Shown here one piece after another: positions 1-10,436 of a stretch of DNA of 64,000 nt. The position numbers and the translations under genes are program-made. Within the stretch, counting starts at the first letter, position 1. Every line of letters begins with the position of its first letter. Source of the DNA: Tretioscincus oriximinensis. Lineage: Eukaryota > Chordata > Lepidosauria > Squamata > Gymnophthalmidae. Below the pieces are notes generated by a model. That model made no database searches. It saw nothing but the letters and a program-made list of their open reading frames with translations, and was not told the DNA's origin. The DNA lies in NCBI GenBank assembly GCA_022410635.1, contig JAJVDF010000582.1:599820-663819 (forward strand). Reading direction: 5' to 3'.

Positions 1-403
1 CAACACTAGGTCCATGGGGCATTCCTTGAAACTGATGGGCAGACAAGTGAGGGAAAGTATTTTTTCATCTAGAGGGTCATCAGCCTTTAGAGTGTACTTC
101 CAGAAGAAGTGGGGGCAGCTAGCAGCCTGGATAGGGTTAAATAAATCCATGGAGNACAGGCTGATAGGGTATCCTAGAAAGTATCCCTGAAATACCATTG
201 GCAGGGAGTCAAGGACTCCCGTTGCAAGGAGGCTGTGCCAGTGCAACTGGTAGGCCACTGTGTTAAACAGTTTTCAGACAGGGTTGTTTTTAATATGCTG
301 TGTTTTTATTGTATAAAAATGTAAATAAATAAAATAAAATAAAAATAAACAGATGGGCTCTGGCCCTGTTCAGCAGGGCTCCTCTTATGTTCTGATGTTC
401 TTA
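1..403 (+). mobile_element. CR1 LINE 3' fragment (type B)
   Basis: End of CR1 ORF2 plus 3' UTR. It matches the other copies at 4750-5155 and 32850-33150, including the block around ACAACACTAGG and the end CTCTTATGTTCTGATGTTCTTA. I call CR1 copies ending in ATGTTCTT repeats type B and those ending in ATTCTATG repeats type A. The copy is interrupted at about 268-349 by an L2 3' tail rich in AAATA repeats. The coding part is degraded. Confidence 0.75.
268..349 (+). mobile_element. L2 LINE 3' tail inside CR1
   Basis: A short segment ending in TGTAAATAAATAAAATAAAA-type repeats. It resembles the 3' ends of the L2 copies near 6150 and 11700, and it separates two parts of a type B CR1 3' UTR. Confidence 0.5.
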
Positions 404-488
404 GGTTCAGAAGAGAACAAGTGGTGGTAGCTAGCAGGCTNGATAGCTTTAAGACAGGATTAGACAAGCTCATGGAAGCCAAGGGTAC
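404..488 (+). mobile_element. CR1 LINE fragment (type B), left half
   Basis: Encodes the CR1 ORF2 C-terminal block also seen at 4885-4950. It continues at 1672-1836, on the far side of a type A CR1 insertion. The short word AAGAGTT occurs at both junctions and looks like a target-site duplication. Confidence 0.6.
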
Positions 489-1671
489 AAAGAGTTGGTT
501 GATCAGGGAAATGCAGTAGATGTGGTATATCTTGACTTCAGTAAAGCATTTGACAAAGTATCTCATTCCATCCTTATTGAAAAAATGGTCAAGTATGGGN
601 TTGACAAAACAACAGTTAGATGGATTGAAAACTGGCTTAGTGATCGGACTCAGAGAGTGATAATAAATGGTTGCACATCCAATTGGAAGAATGTCTCAAG
701 TGGAGTACCACAAGGGTCTGTCCTGGGCCCAGTGCTGTTTAACATATTTATAAATGATCTAGATGAAGGAATTGAAGGAAAANTTATCAAATTTGCTGAT
801 GACACGAAACTAGGCGGTGTTGCTAATANTAAACAAGATAGAGATAGGATTCAAAAAGATCTAGACAAGCTGGAACAATGGGCTGAAACTAACAGAATGG
901 TATTTAACAGAGAGAAATGCAAGATCCTACATCTGGGCAAAAATAATGAAAACAGCACATATAGAATGGGAGGAATATGTCTGAACAGCAGCACAGGTGA
1001 GAAGGACCTGGGTGTTTTGGTAGATCACAGATTAAACATGAGTCANCAGTGTGAAGCAGCTGCNAAAAAGGCAAACACAATCCTGGGATGTATCAAGAGG
1101 GGCATAGAATCTCGCTCACGNGAAGTAATTATTCCTCTCTACAGNACTTTNGTATGACCACACTNGGAATACTGTGTTCAGTTCTGGGGGCCCCAATTTA
1201 AAAAGGACATTGATAAACTAGAGCAAGTACAAAAGAGAGTTACAAGGATGGTGAGTGGTCTGGAAACCATGTCCTACGAGGAACGGTTAAAGGATCTGGG
1301 GATGTTTAGTCTGCAAAAGAGAAGACTGAGAGGAGACNTGATAGCTGTCTACAAATANCNGAAGGGCTGCCACAGAGCAGAGGNATCAGCACAGTTCTCA
1401 TTAGCACATGGAAGGACTAGAAACAATGGAATGAAACTGCAAGGGAGGAGATTCAGATTAGATATCAGAAAAAACTTTCTAACAGTCAGGGGGATAAACC
1501 AGTGGGACAGTTTGCCACAGGGGGTGGTGAGTTCTCCTTCCCTGGAAGTCTTCAAGCAGAGGCTGGACAGTCATCTGTCTGGGATGGTTTAATGAATCCT
1601 GCATCGAGCAGGGGGTTGGAACTCTATGACCCTGGAGGTCCCTTCCGACTCTATGATTCTATGATTCTAAG
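489..1671 (+). mobile_element. 5'-truncated CR1 LINE (type A), RT domain to 3' end
   Basis: Encodes the CR1 reverse transcriptase from the palm domain on: [24 protein letters not shown] and the catalytic FADDTKL box at about 790-815. The ORF2 C-terminus ([20 protein letters not shown]) follows, then a 3' UTR ending in CTATGATTCTATGATTCTA. A stop near 1157 splits the frame, so the copy is inactive. It is inserted in an older type B CR1 (404-488 and 1672-1836). Confidence 0.9.
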
Positions 1672-1836
1672 AGTTACTATGGATCTGACTCAGGAGTGGA
1701 GNAACAGGCAGGATTCCTGAAACCCCATTTGCAGGGAATCGAGAAACAGGGGAGGGTTTTGCCTTCTTCTGCGGCTGCCCAGGTGCCTAGATGGCTCCGG
1801 GGCCCCCACAGCAGGGCCCCTCTTATGCTCTGGGGA
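1672..1836 (+). mobile_element. CR1 LINE fragment (type B), right half
   Basis: Continuation of the CR1 at 404-488: the AACAGGCAGGATTCCTGAA block, then the end CAGGGCCCCTCTTATG. Degraded 3' UTR only. Confidence 0.6.
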
Positions 1837-2238
1837 AATATTTGGTCATTGAAGGAAGCAGCAGATTGGCAATTGGCATTGGCTCTGGTGCGTGGTGGGC
1901 GGGACTAGTCCCCCCTCCTGCCTGTGACTCCTAATCCTGCAAGGGCTGCTGGGAGTTGGAGTCCAGAGGCTGCCAACAGCGAGGGCTTCCTTGCAATCAA
2001 AGTCTTTTGCAGGAGGAAGGTTATGTGCATAATGCCCACCCCTCCCTCCCTAATCCCTGTTGGTTGAGGAGGCGCCCAGGCAAGCTGCTCTTTCGTTCTC
2101 TGCGGAGGAGGGGTGGGGGCCCCTGTGTGAACTGGGGGTGGAGAAATCACGGGTGAAGGTCTTTGTTTAGGGAATTAGTGGAGGGAGGCAGGAGGATTCC
2201 AGCCCTCCTAAAAACTTCCCCTTTTGCCTTTCCTGCAG
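1837..2238 (+). promoter_or_regulatory. 5' flank/intron of ZNF-1
   Basis: GC-rich sequence directly upstream of the SCAN exon. It includes GGGCGGGAC near 1898 and a block (CTGTGACTCC...AAGGGCTGCT, about 1921-1955) with a relative upstream of ZNF-2 near 19455-19510. It ends in a pyrimidine-rich acceptor TTTCCTGCAG at 2238. The untranslated first exon and transcription start cannot be placed. Confidence 0.4.
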
Positions 2239-2376
2239 GTAGAAACCAAGGCTGGATCAAACCTCCCCGCCCGCCCTGTTTAAAAGGGAAAAATAAAAAA
2301 CCCAGATTGGCTTGCAGGATCTCGCAAGTCTCCAAAATTTGTTACAAGAGAGAAAGGAACTGAAGGGAAAAGTTCA

Positions 2377-2748
2377 ATGATGGAGGAGCAGAATGTATTG
2401 GATCAGGAGCCAGGAAGGAGCCCAGGGGACCTTGAAGTGCTGGTCCAGCCTGAGGATCAGCCCAGGTCAGANGCAGAGAGGTGGAGATTGTTCAGGGGGT
2501 TCAGCTACGAAGAGGCCGAGGGGCCCNGNGNGGTTTGCAGCCGCCTCCATCGCCTCTGTTGCCAGTGGCTGAAGCCGGAGCAGAACACCAAGGCTGAGAT
2601 GCTGGACCTGGTGGTCCTGGAGCAATTCCTGGCCCTCCTTCCCCCGGACATGCAGAACTGGGTCCGGGAATGTGGGCCGGAGAGCAGCTCCCAGGCGGTG
2701 GCCCTGGCCGAAGGGTTCCTCCTGAGCAAGGCTGAAGAGGACAAGCAG
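2377..2748 (+). CDS. ZNF-1 exon 1: SCAN domain
   Basis: First coding exon of a SCAN-KRAB-C2H2 zinc-finger gene. SCAN is a leucine-rich helical module that makes homo- and heterodimers between transcription factors. It spans about residues 30-120 here and shows [17 protein letters not shown] and [15 protein letters not shown]. The whole exon begins after the acceptor at 2238, so 2239-2376 is 5' UTR. I chose ATG 2377 (an ATG also follows at 2380) because the frame is open and matches the N-termini of ZNF-3 and ZNF-4. The donor CAG|GTGAGG at 2748/2749 leaves phase 0. Joined to 5591-5717, 5830-5888, 8777-8903 and 13726-15197 it makes one frame of 718 residues. Ns at 2472, 2527, 2529 and 2531 hide a few residues. 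No obvious ortholog name can be given. Confidence 0.88.
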
Positions 2749-2992
2749 GTGAGGGGGTTTTATGTTGGTCATATTGTAGGGCACCTCACATTCCCATCCA
2801 GTCCAAAAGCTCCTGAGCAGATGCAAATTTTAACTATGCAAAGTAATACTGGGCCTAAACAGTTAAATGCGTTTCCCCTCATGGCTTACCCAGACTGAGA
2901 TCTGCTGGAGAAGCCTTTTGGCAATAGCAAAACATTTAAAAGATAATAGGGTGGGGGCACCTCTGGACATTTTATGGAATAGGCCACTTGTA

Positions 2993-3640
2993 GAATCGTA
3001 GAATCACAGAGTTGGAAAGGACCTCAAGGATTCACTAAACCAGCCCAGACAGATGACTGTCCAGTCTCCGTTTGAAGACTTCCAGCCAAGACGAACTCAC
3101 AACATCCAGTGGCAAACTGTTCCACTGGTTTATCACCCTGAATGTCAGGAAGTTTTTCTGATTTCTAAATCTCCTCCCTTGCAGTCTCATCCCATTGTTC
3201 CTAGTCGTTCCATGTGCCAATGAGAACAATGCTGATCTCTCTGTTCTGTGCAGCCCTTCAGATATTTGTAGACAGCTTTCAGGTCTCCTCTCAGTCTTGT
3301 CTTCTGCAGACTAAACATCTCAAGATCCTTTAGCCGTTCCTCATAGGACGTGGTTTCTAAACCACTCACCATCCTTGTACCTCTCTTTTGAACCCCCTCT
3401 AGTTTATCAATGTCCTTTTTAATAAGAGCTCCCCAGAATTGAATACAGTATTCCAGGTATAGTTTGACCAAAATACTGTTGGGAGGAATAACTACCACTT
3501 CACGTGATTGAGATTTCTATGCTCCTCTTAATACACCCCAGGATTGTGTTTGCCTTTTTTGCAGCTGTTTAGTCTGGTGATCTACCAATACCCCCAGGTT
3601 CTTTTCACATATGTAAACATTAACAAAACAGCCAGCTTCC
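2993..3640 (-). mobile_element. CR1 LINE 3' part (type A)
   Basis: On the minus strand it encodes the CR1 ORF2 C-terminus ([39 protein letters not shown]). It ends in the type A tail, read on the plus strand as GTAGAATCGTAGAATCACAG. It lies in ZNF-1 intron 1, opposite to the gene. Confidence 0.88.
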
Positions 3641-3775
3641 AGTTCTGTACTTCCTAACAGAATTCCTGTATCTTATTTTATGGCTTTAGGTTTATGGCTT
3701 TAAACCTGCTCTTCTGTTCTACGCCAGTTTTTCACAGGGGCTTACTATAAAAGGTTGGGTGCCCAGCAACTTCAA

Positions 3776-4083
3776 GAAGAAGAAGAACTTGGTTCTTATA
3801 CCCCTCTTTTCTCACCTTTAAAAGGGACTCAAAGCGGCTTACAAGGGTATTTTGCCCAAAGGCTGACATTCTACCTTCCCCACCAGGCTGTGGTGGTTCC
3901 CATGTAACTACTTGCAGTCAGTTACAATTTCTTGCAATTCCTGCTTTCAAATAGCTGGGTTGGCTAAAGCTACAGGCTAGTGGAGGGTGCTCACCCCTCC
4001 CCTCATCCAACACAGGGCTTCGAAACCCCATCTCCCAGATGAGAGTCAGTTTCCTTAGCAACTGAGCTATCCGTGCCTTCAGA
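3776..4083 (-). mobile_element. tRNA-derived SINE (family S1)
   Basis: On the minus strand a tRNA-like head carries an A-box-like TAGCTCAGTTGCTAAGG and a B-box-like GGGTTTCGAAGCC. An unrelated body follows. The 3' end is GTAAGCCGCTTTGAGTCCC and a CTT-repeat tail (AAGAAGAAGAAG on plus). Related copies lie at 6205, 15565, 38365, 45520, 49183, 51040 and 56005. Confidence 0.75.
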
Positions 4084-4299
4084 AAACTGCAACGAGCAGC
4101 AGCCCAAATGTGAAAAAAGTGAACAGAGCTGTTGTTGAGATGGCGGTGGAGTCTGCTGGGAAATGTGGCCAAGCTTGCATGGGGCCCTGCCCTGCGGAAT
4201 GCAGCTCCCAGCCTGTATCACAGCTAGCCCTGGGAGGGAGAAAGCCTCTTTATCCAAACTGCCCAGTCCTACCCAGAGGAAACATTTTTCTGCTTACAG
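4084..4299. other. unassigned intron sequence of ZNF-1
   Basis: A short unique stretch between a SINE and a CR1. Open frames here look fortuitous and no family is recognised. Confidence 0.3.
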
Positions 4300-5160
4300 G
4301 AAGTTGATAGGAGGACCTGATTATAATGCTCCTTTGAATATGACCGAGCAGGAAAAGGATCTTGAGGTGTTTGTGGACAACTCAATGAAGGTGTCAACCC
4401 AGTGTGCAGCAGCAGCAGCAAAAAAAGCAAATCCAATGTTAGGGATAATTATGAAAGGAATAGAAAACAAGTCAGCAAGTGGTGTTTTGCCTCTTTATAA
4501 ATCTGTGGTGTGGCCACATTTGGAATCCTGTGTAGAATTCTGGTCATCACATCTCAAAAAGTATATTGTGGAACTAGAGAAAGTACAGAAAAGGGCAATA
4601 AGAATGATTTGAGGGGCTGAAGCACCTCCCTTGTGAAGTCAGGCTGCAATAGCTGGGCTTCTTCAGCCTGAAAATACAGCGTATGAGAGGTTATCTGATT
4701 GAAGTGTATAAAATCATGCATGGAGTGGACAAGGTGAATAGAGAACTATTTTTCTGTCACACAACACTAGGACCAGGGGGCACTCCTTGAAGCTGATGGG
4801 CAGAAGAGTGAGGACAGACCAAGGAAAGTGTTGTTTTCACTCAGAGGATCATCAGCCTTTGGAATTTACTCCCAGAGGAGGTGGTAGTAGCTAGCACCCT
4901 GGATAGCTTTAAGACAGTTATAGACAAGTTCCTGGACACCAAGGGTATTAATAGCTACTAGGATGGATCTTTTGATGCTGCAAAAGGCAGGATTCCCAAA
5001 ATAGCATTTGCAGGGAGTCAAGAATAGGTGACATTTTTTGAAGTTTTCTGTTCCAGTCTGCCCAGGGGCAATTGATGGGCCACTGGGTGAGACAGAAGGC
5101 TGGACTAGGTGGGCTGTGGTCCCATTTAACAGGACTCCTGTTAGGTTCTTAGGTTCCTGC
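4300..5160 (+). mobile_element. CR1 LINE 3' part (type B)
   Basis: Encodes the CR1 ORF2 C-terminus (EKDLEVFVDNSMKVSTQCAA, WPHLESCVEFWSSHLKKYI). A 3' UTR follows and ends at GTTAGGTTCTTAGGTTC. A stop follows RMI and several changes show decay. Sense orientation in ZNF-1 intron 1. Confidence 0.88.
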
Positions 5161-5376
5161 AGGAAAATGATGGAGCACAGCAGGCTAATCTGTCATGCTA
5201 GTAGGCATAACTAGCATGGCAGCTCGGTGTGCCAAAATTTGTAAAAAAAAACTGATTCAGCAGGAAGTTCTCCTGAGAACAGTGTTTAGTTGGGGATGAC
5301 CTCATGGACAAGAGTGCATGTACATGTAACTAGGAAGGTGATGAATGATGATATAAGCAAGCCTTGTATACAATAA
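5161..5376. other. unassigned; possible LTR fragment
   Basis: Contains GATATAAGCAAGCCTT followed by an AATAA-rich stretch, resembling GATATAAGCAGGCAATAAA near 7140. It may be a piece of the same LTR-like repeat cut by the following CR1. Weak evidence. Confidence 0.2.
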
Positions 5377-5520
5377 TAAGAACTTAAGAAGAGCCATACT
5401 GGATCAGGCTAAAGCCCACCTAGTCCAGCATTCTGTGTCACACAGAGGCCCCCCAGATGCACCTGGGCAGTCCGAACAGAGGAAAGCAAAATATGCTCCT
5501 GTTCGTGACTCCCTGCAAAC
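5377..5520 (-). mobile_element. CR1 LINE 3' UTR fragment (type B)
   Basis: Plus-strand AAGAACTTAAGAAGAGCCAT through GACTCCCTGCAAA is the reverse complement of the type B 3' end. It lies about 70 bp upstream of the acceptor of ZNF-1 exon 2. Confidence 0.8.
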
Positions 5521-5590
5521 TTTCTCTTTTCTCTGCACTTCACAATGTGTCTGTCTTTGGCATCCTCAACTCTTCAATNTAACATTGCAG

Positions 5591-5717
5591 GTGGTGTTGT
5601 GGGCAGAGAAGCTTGGTGATGGCTTTGAGGCAGAGAAGGTGCCACTGGATCCCATAGAGAGTCTGCTGTGCAGGGAGAAGGGCCTTCAGCAGGGGGAAGA
5701 GGAAGATGCCTGCACAG
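5591..5717 (+). CDS. ZNF-1 exon 2: SCAN-KRAB linker
   Basis: 127-nt exon between AACATTGCAG (ending 5590) and the donor ACAG|GTAAGA (5717/5718). It starts in phase 0 and ends in phase 1. It encodes VVLWAEKLGDGFEAEKVPLD and further acidic residues up to EEEDACT. The matching exons are 124 nt in the three paralogs, so this one carries one extra codon. It is a low-complexity linker with no known fold. Confidence 0.82.
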
Positions 5718-5829
5718 GTAAGAAGTGCTTTTTTGAACTGCCTGGGACCTATGGATGGGATGTTGCTCAGGCTCCCTGTGTGCTGAAGGAATCAGTCAAG
5801 CCCAAGTAACTGTTGTTGTTTTTTCACAG

Positions 5830-5888
5830 GCAATGCAAAGAGCCCTGAAGATAGAGGCAGAATGGCGGCTTCGTTGCCACAGGATCAG
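5830..5888 (+). CDS. ZNF-1 exon 3: short linker
   Basis: 59-nt exon between TTTTTTCACAG (ending 5829) and the donor GATCAG|GTAGGA (5888/5889). It enters in phase 1 and leaves in phase 0. It encodes NAKSPEDRGRMAASLPQDQ, aligning with NAKRPLDYDGSEMDAGL in ZNF-2. It is 6 nt (two codons) shorter than the 65-nt exon of the other three genes. Confidence 0.8.
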
Positions 5889-6094
5889 GTAGGAGGAGAA
5901 TATTTCTGCCTGGGAGTCTCCGGTTACTGCAAGTTACCCTGAGTCTCGAGGCCTCTGTGCTTCTCCTGAATTCTGACCAGGGCCCTCATTAAAGATTCTT
6001 TGAAGACAACTGGGGCTGCATCCCCACTGCAAGGAAAAACAGTGGTCAAAGTGGTGTGAATGTTAATTGGCTTCTCTGAGTTCCCATTTTTAAA

Positions 6095-6202
6095 TGCGGT
6101 TATTTTTAACGTGTTAAATGTGATTTCATCGTTAACTGCCCTAAAACTTTCGGGTATAGGGTGGTATAAAAATGTAAATAAATAAATAAAAATAAATGAT
6201 GA
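6095..6202 (+). mobile_element. L2 LINE 3' end
   Basis: Contains the L2 3' hallmark CTTTCGGGTATAGGGTGG, then an AAATAAATAAATA tail, as in the longer copy ending at 11770. Lies in ZNF-1 intron 3. Confidence 0.7.
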
Positions 6203-6204
6203 TG

Positions 6205-6450
6205 AATAAGAATATGGCATTTATACCCCACTCTCGGTGTACAGAGTGGTTTACAAGGTTAATTTTTGCCCAAAGGCTGACATCTGTTCCAACTTCCCCA
6301 CCAGATTAGTGGTGGTACTCATGAATCTACATGAAATGTAGATTGTAAATCTATATTCATTCAAACAGCTGAGTTGGCTAAAGCTAAGGCCAGTAGGAGG
6401 CACTTACACCTCTCCACGGCTGTCACAGGGCTTCGAGAACTAATAAAATC
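6205..6450 (-). mobile_element. tRNA-derived SINE (family S1)
   Basis: Shares GCCCAAAGGCTGACAT, TTCCCCACCAG and GGCTAAAGCTA with the copy at 3776. It carries the same inverted tRNA-like head near 6400-6440. Diverged. Confidence 0.65.
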
Positions 6451-6879
6451 CAAATTTAGTTTGGCACTTAGTCTGGACCGATGAAACTGGATTTGGGGAG
6501 GGAGCATTTTCCCCAAAGAAACAGCATAAAAGTAGGGTTTATTCATTTGGGTTTTTTCTATTCTTGCTACAGTTTTGGTGTTGTGAATCCAATGTCACTG
6601 CTGTTCACTGGGCATGGTTTTATGTGTGTGGGGGGGAAGGGGGGTTGCATATCCCCTCCTGGCCAGTGACTGCAGTGGGGGTCCCCAGATGGGGTGCCTT
6701 GGTGAGCCTTGAAAGTAATCATTATACATTTGCCTTCCATTAGGCAACATCAGAAAATAAAGCTATTTTTGCGCAATGGGGCACCTGCATATTTACAAAA
6801 CTAAGCAATTCCGCCATTATCCGATTCCCCAGTGTCTCCAGTTTGGCTGCTCTTCTGACCCAGGTGAGAAGAGAGGTCA

Positions 6880-7254
6880 CGTGTGATGCATAGCAGAAGT
6901 TAGCATGAGTGTTGTTCAAGCTTCACAAAGCACAGAGCCCCTTAGTAAGTCTGTAAAGTTGAGCAAGATATTCTCTGCCATGCAAGCTGATATAATTAAA
7001 ACAACATTCTTTATCTGTTACTGCCAGTTTCCTCCTTTAAATTTTCCCTGCCTGCTAATTATCTGAAATACTGCTATGTTTATGAATGACTGCACTTATG
7101 TAAGTACACATGCGTACAGCTAGAGTGTGTTAGTAAGCTGATATAAGCAGGCAATAAAGTAGACTCTTGTCTCTTCACTCTTCCTACATGAAGTGTGTGT
7201 GTGTCTGTCCCTGACCGCTGCAACTCTTCAGGGTTCGGGCTTGGGGGGGATGTC
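6880..7254 (+). repeat. possible solo LTR (low confidence)
   Basis: Has the look of an LTR: a TATA-like GATATAAGCAGG near 7140, an AATAAA signal at about 7152, a TG-rich stretch, and CCTGACCGCTGCAACTC just before a CR1 begins. No terminal repeats, primer-binding site or viral genes are seen. Confidence 0.25.
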
Positions 7255-8030
7255 ATGGTACTGGCCTAAATATGCTTTGAATTTTGCCTACATTGACTTC
7301 CCAGATACGGCTGTAGGAAGCTGTGTCTGCCACCAAGCTTTTCGAGCAGTGAAAACTTGTAAAGATTTCAAGGCACTCCAGGGTGATCTACTGAAATTGG
7401 GTGAGTGGGCAACAAAGTGGCAAATGCACTTCAACTTCAGCAAGTGCAAAGTTACGCACATTGGGGCAAAGAACCCCAATTACTCTTGCCAACTGATGGG
7501 AACCAAGCTTTCTGTGACTGAGCAGGAAAAGGCTCTTGGGGTGTTGGTGGACAAGGTGCAAAAAAAGCAAATTCAATGTTAGGGATAATTAGGAAAGGAA
7601 TTGAAAACAAGTCAGCAAATGTTGTTTTGCCCCTGTAAATCTGTGGGGAGGCCCCATTTGGAATACTGTGTACAATTCTGGTCACCAGATCTAAAAAGGA
7701 TATTGTGGAACTAGAGAAGGTGAAGAAAAGGGCAACAAGAATGATCAAGGGACTGGAGCACCTCCCTTATGAAGTTAGGCTGCAATGTCAGGACCTCTCC
7801 AGCCTTGAAAGATGGTGTTTGAGAGGTGGCCTAATTGAAATGTATAAAATCATGCATGGGATGGATAAGGTGAATAGAGAAAAAATATTTTCTCTATGAC
7901 ACAACACTAGGACCGTGTTCTAGAATAGGTGGTAGTAGCCAGCAGCCTGGATAGCTTTAAGACAAGGTTAGACAAATCCATGGACACCAAGAGTATAAAT
8001 GGCTACTAAAATGGATCTTTTGATACTGCC
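7255..8030 (+). mobile_element. CR1 LINE 3' part (type B)
   Basis: Encodes CR1 RT and C-terminal segments in several frames (LLKLGEWATKWQMHFNFSKC, LGVLVDKVQKK, EKVKKRATRMIKGLEHLPYE). It ends in a degraded 3' UTR (GACACCAAGAGTATAAATGG). Frameshifts make it inactive. Confidence 0.85.
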
Positions 8031-8448
8031 TCCAAGATGGAGCAACACACAGTACTCCTGAAGTTACATGCAATCCAACAATGTGATTATGAAACTAGTG
8101 GGATTACTTCATTTTGCACAAAAGTGGCCAGTTAATTGAACATGGGAACAGAGTGGGAAACTAACCAGGGTGTATAGTAACGATGCTGGCGAAAGGGAAT
8201 GCTGTGTACAAACACCCACAGCCGGGAAGCATTGGACAGCAGCATCTGAAAGACCTATGTCTCAACCCTCAAGCAATTGGGTTTTCCTGTGTGAGGCCAG
8301 TGACTCCAGATGGGAATTGGAAGCCAATTTGACTTGGGTGTGTCTCCTGTCAGGACAGAATCAGAGTAAAAAACAAGAACCCTTGTTTCATAGGGGGCAA
8401 CTCTGGATTCACTCTCCTTCGAAACCAGTTCATCTTCCTCCAGTAGGG
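8031..8448. other. unassigned intron 3 sequence of ZNF-1
   Basis: No gene or named repeat is recognised. A fortuitous open frame at about 8170-8499 has no family resemblance. Confidence 0.3.
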
Positions 8449-8675
8449 ATGCCAGTGTGGTGCAGTGTTGAACCCTTATCTGGTACCCTCCTGGTTTGAT
8501 TCCACACTTCTCCATGAAGCTGGGTGGATGACATTGGGTCAATCACAGTTCTTTAGGACTCTCTCAGCCTCACCTACTTCACAGGGTGTCTGTTGTGGAG
8601 AAAGCAGCAAAAGCTATGTGCGCCACCCTTTGCTGAAAGGGGCGTTACCTAAATAAGTGTTATTATTATTGTTGT
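8449..8675 (+). mobile_element. tRNA-derived SINE, Sauria-like body (family S2)
   Basis: tRNA-related head GCCAGTGTGGTGCAGTG with B-box-like GGTTTGATTCC, then TGGGTGGATGACATTGGG, ACTCTCTCAGCCTCACC and CACAGGGTGTCTGTTGTGG. These match my memory of the lepidosaur Sauria SINE body. It ends in a TTATTATT tail. Two minus-strand relatives lie at 31985 and 33766. Confidence 0.82.
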
Positions 8676-8776
8676 TAATTGTTATGCAACTTGAGGGATT
8701 TTTTTCCTTAAGGAGAACAACATCTGGACCCTTCTCTTCTCTCTCCGAAGGGGAATCATTTTTCCTTTGCTTTCAG

Positions 8777-8903
8777 ACCCAAGTGACCTTTGAGGAGATT
8801 GCTGTGCAATTCACGGAGGAGGAGTGGACTTTTCTGGATCTAGCCCAGAGAACTTTGCACAGGGAAGTCATAGAAGAAAACTGTGCAAGTCTGGCCTTCC
8901 TGG
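8777..8903 (+). CDS. ZNF-1 exon 4: KRAB A box
   Basis: 127-nt exon between TTTGCTTTCAG (ending 8776) and CTTCCTGG|GTAGGT (8903/8904); enters phase 0, leaves phase 1. The KRAB A box recruits the TRIM28/KAP1 corepressor in classical tetrapod zinc-finger proteins. Here it reads VTFEEIAVQFTEEEWTFLDL, then QRTLHREVIEENCASLAFLG. EEW is kept, but the usual MLE is VIEE and DV is EI, so corepressor binding may be weak. No B-box exon is recognisable before the finger exon. Confidence 0.88.
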
Positions 8904-9206
8904 GTAGGTCTTTTTTGGCTGGAATGTATAGGTGGTGTAGGTGTCTGGTTGTATAGGTGACAGGAATTCTGGTGTACAACCGTTTTTTTTGTTAACATTT
9001 CTTCCCATTTATTTGTGGAGTTGGCTTGTTGGGTCTTTGCTGTGCAGCAGTAGAGTTGTGGTTCAATCAACACCTTACATGAAACTTGACAGTCTTCTCT
9101 GTCTCATTCGTCCCTTGGACCAGGAACAGCAGAGTTTCAGAAGATAACTTTATCCCAAATCCGTAGCAGAGTAAGGATTTGAATCTAGGGAGACAAAAGT
9201 CCTAGA

Positions 9207-9480
9207 CCAGGTGTGGGGAATCATATTCCTGCCAGGGGCCATTTGGATGTTTGTAACTCAACGGCCATACCCTTTTTCCACCCTGAGGCCACACCCCTAC
9301 TCCACCAAGGCCATGCCCCTTTGCCAGGCCACATCCCCCCCTTCCACAGGCCATTACCCCCCACCCACCCCCAGGTCCATGAAATTGTGGTATTTTCAAT
9401 GCTCCCCCTTAAGCCTGTATTTTGGCTGTATTTTGTCCATGGGCTGCAATTTACTGACTTATTTACTTTATTTATAATAT
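9207..9480 (+). mobile_element. hAT-like element, left end
   Basis: Begins CCAGGTGTGGGGAATCAT and continues with a pyrimidine- and GGCCA-rich body (GGGCCATTTGGATGTTTGTA). A possible mirror end, GGCCTTCCCCACCCCTG, sits at about 13363-13380. L1 and L2 insertions would separate the two ends. Family assignment is tentative. Confidence 0.4.
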
Positions 9481-9484
9481 TCTT

Positions 9485-10436
9485 TCCCCCCTCTCTTTTT
9501 ATTTATAGAATTTTTCAAAGGAAATGTCTTACTACAATTTTCTTTTTCCACATACAGTCTTTACAAATTCCTTCAACATATTTTAAAGCCCCTGCACTCC
9601 CAAATCCACCCTTCCCTCCGGAGGTCACAACGTAATATAATTAAATAATAATTTTATTACATTGAAAAACTTAATTGATCATTTATATTTCTTACCTTGC
9701 TGCGTCAGTGAGTGCATTAAATAGTTCTTAATCCTTTCCCATCTTTGTTTGTTGGCTCCTTTGTACCCTAATTTGCCTTTATGATCTATTCAGCTTGATC
9801 TTATTTCTACCATGATTTTTCTCCATTGTATAGTCCTGCCATCTCCATAGTTCCTTTTTTTTTACAGATAATATTTTGTTTAATAATAATGCAGAAAAAC
9901 AACATAGAGAACAAAATACAATAAACATAAATGTGAACATAACCTAACATACCCCTATCCCCACCCACATCCCTCAGCCTAATAGGAAGGAGAATAACAG
10001 AATTATGAAAACAGTCTTAGTTCCATGTAGGATATAATGGCTTCATATACAATTTAGTCTTGCTGAGATAATGCATTTTTGATAAATACTTGCCATTTAG
10101 TTAACCAAGAGTGTTATGATTGTATACCAATATATTTTAATATTTTTTCAATAATTAAATCAAATTCATAAATTTTAATAAATAATTAAACCATTCGCTT
10201 ATTGACCAACTTAAAAAGTCTTTCCATCCCTTGGCAACNACCAAATGACCAGTGAAGTTAGAATATTTAACAAAATAATAAACACCAAATGGTAGATTTG
10301 ATTTATCTAATTCATCGAAAACCCAGGAAGCAGGAGTAATTAAAATGTTGGCGTTTGAAATCTCTCGTATTTTGAGGGCAATTGTATGCCAAAACTGTGT
10401 TACTCTAGGGCAATATGCCCACATATGTAGATAATC
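9485..10436 (-). mobile_element. L1 LINE 3' segments (left part of nest)
   Basis: The minus strand encodes an L1 ORF2 C-terminus at about 10170-10440 (DYLHMWAYCPRVTQFWHTI), a pattern typical of L1. A poly-T run near 9848-9861 is probably the poly-A tail of this copy. A second, older 3' UTR-like segment lies at about 9485-9845. L2 (10437-11770) interrupts the element, which resumes at 11771. Confidence 0.65.

Noticed and set aside
4010..4075. Possible tRNA gene from A- and B-box-like words
   Set aside because: It is the head of a SINE; no cloverleaf with a paired acceptor stem is apparent.
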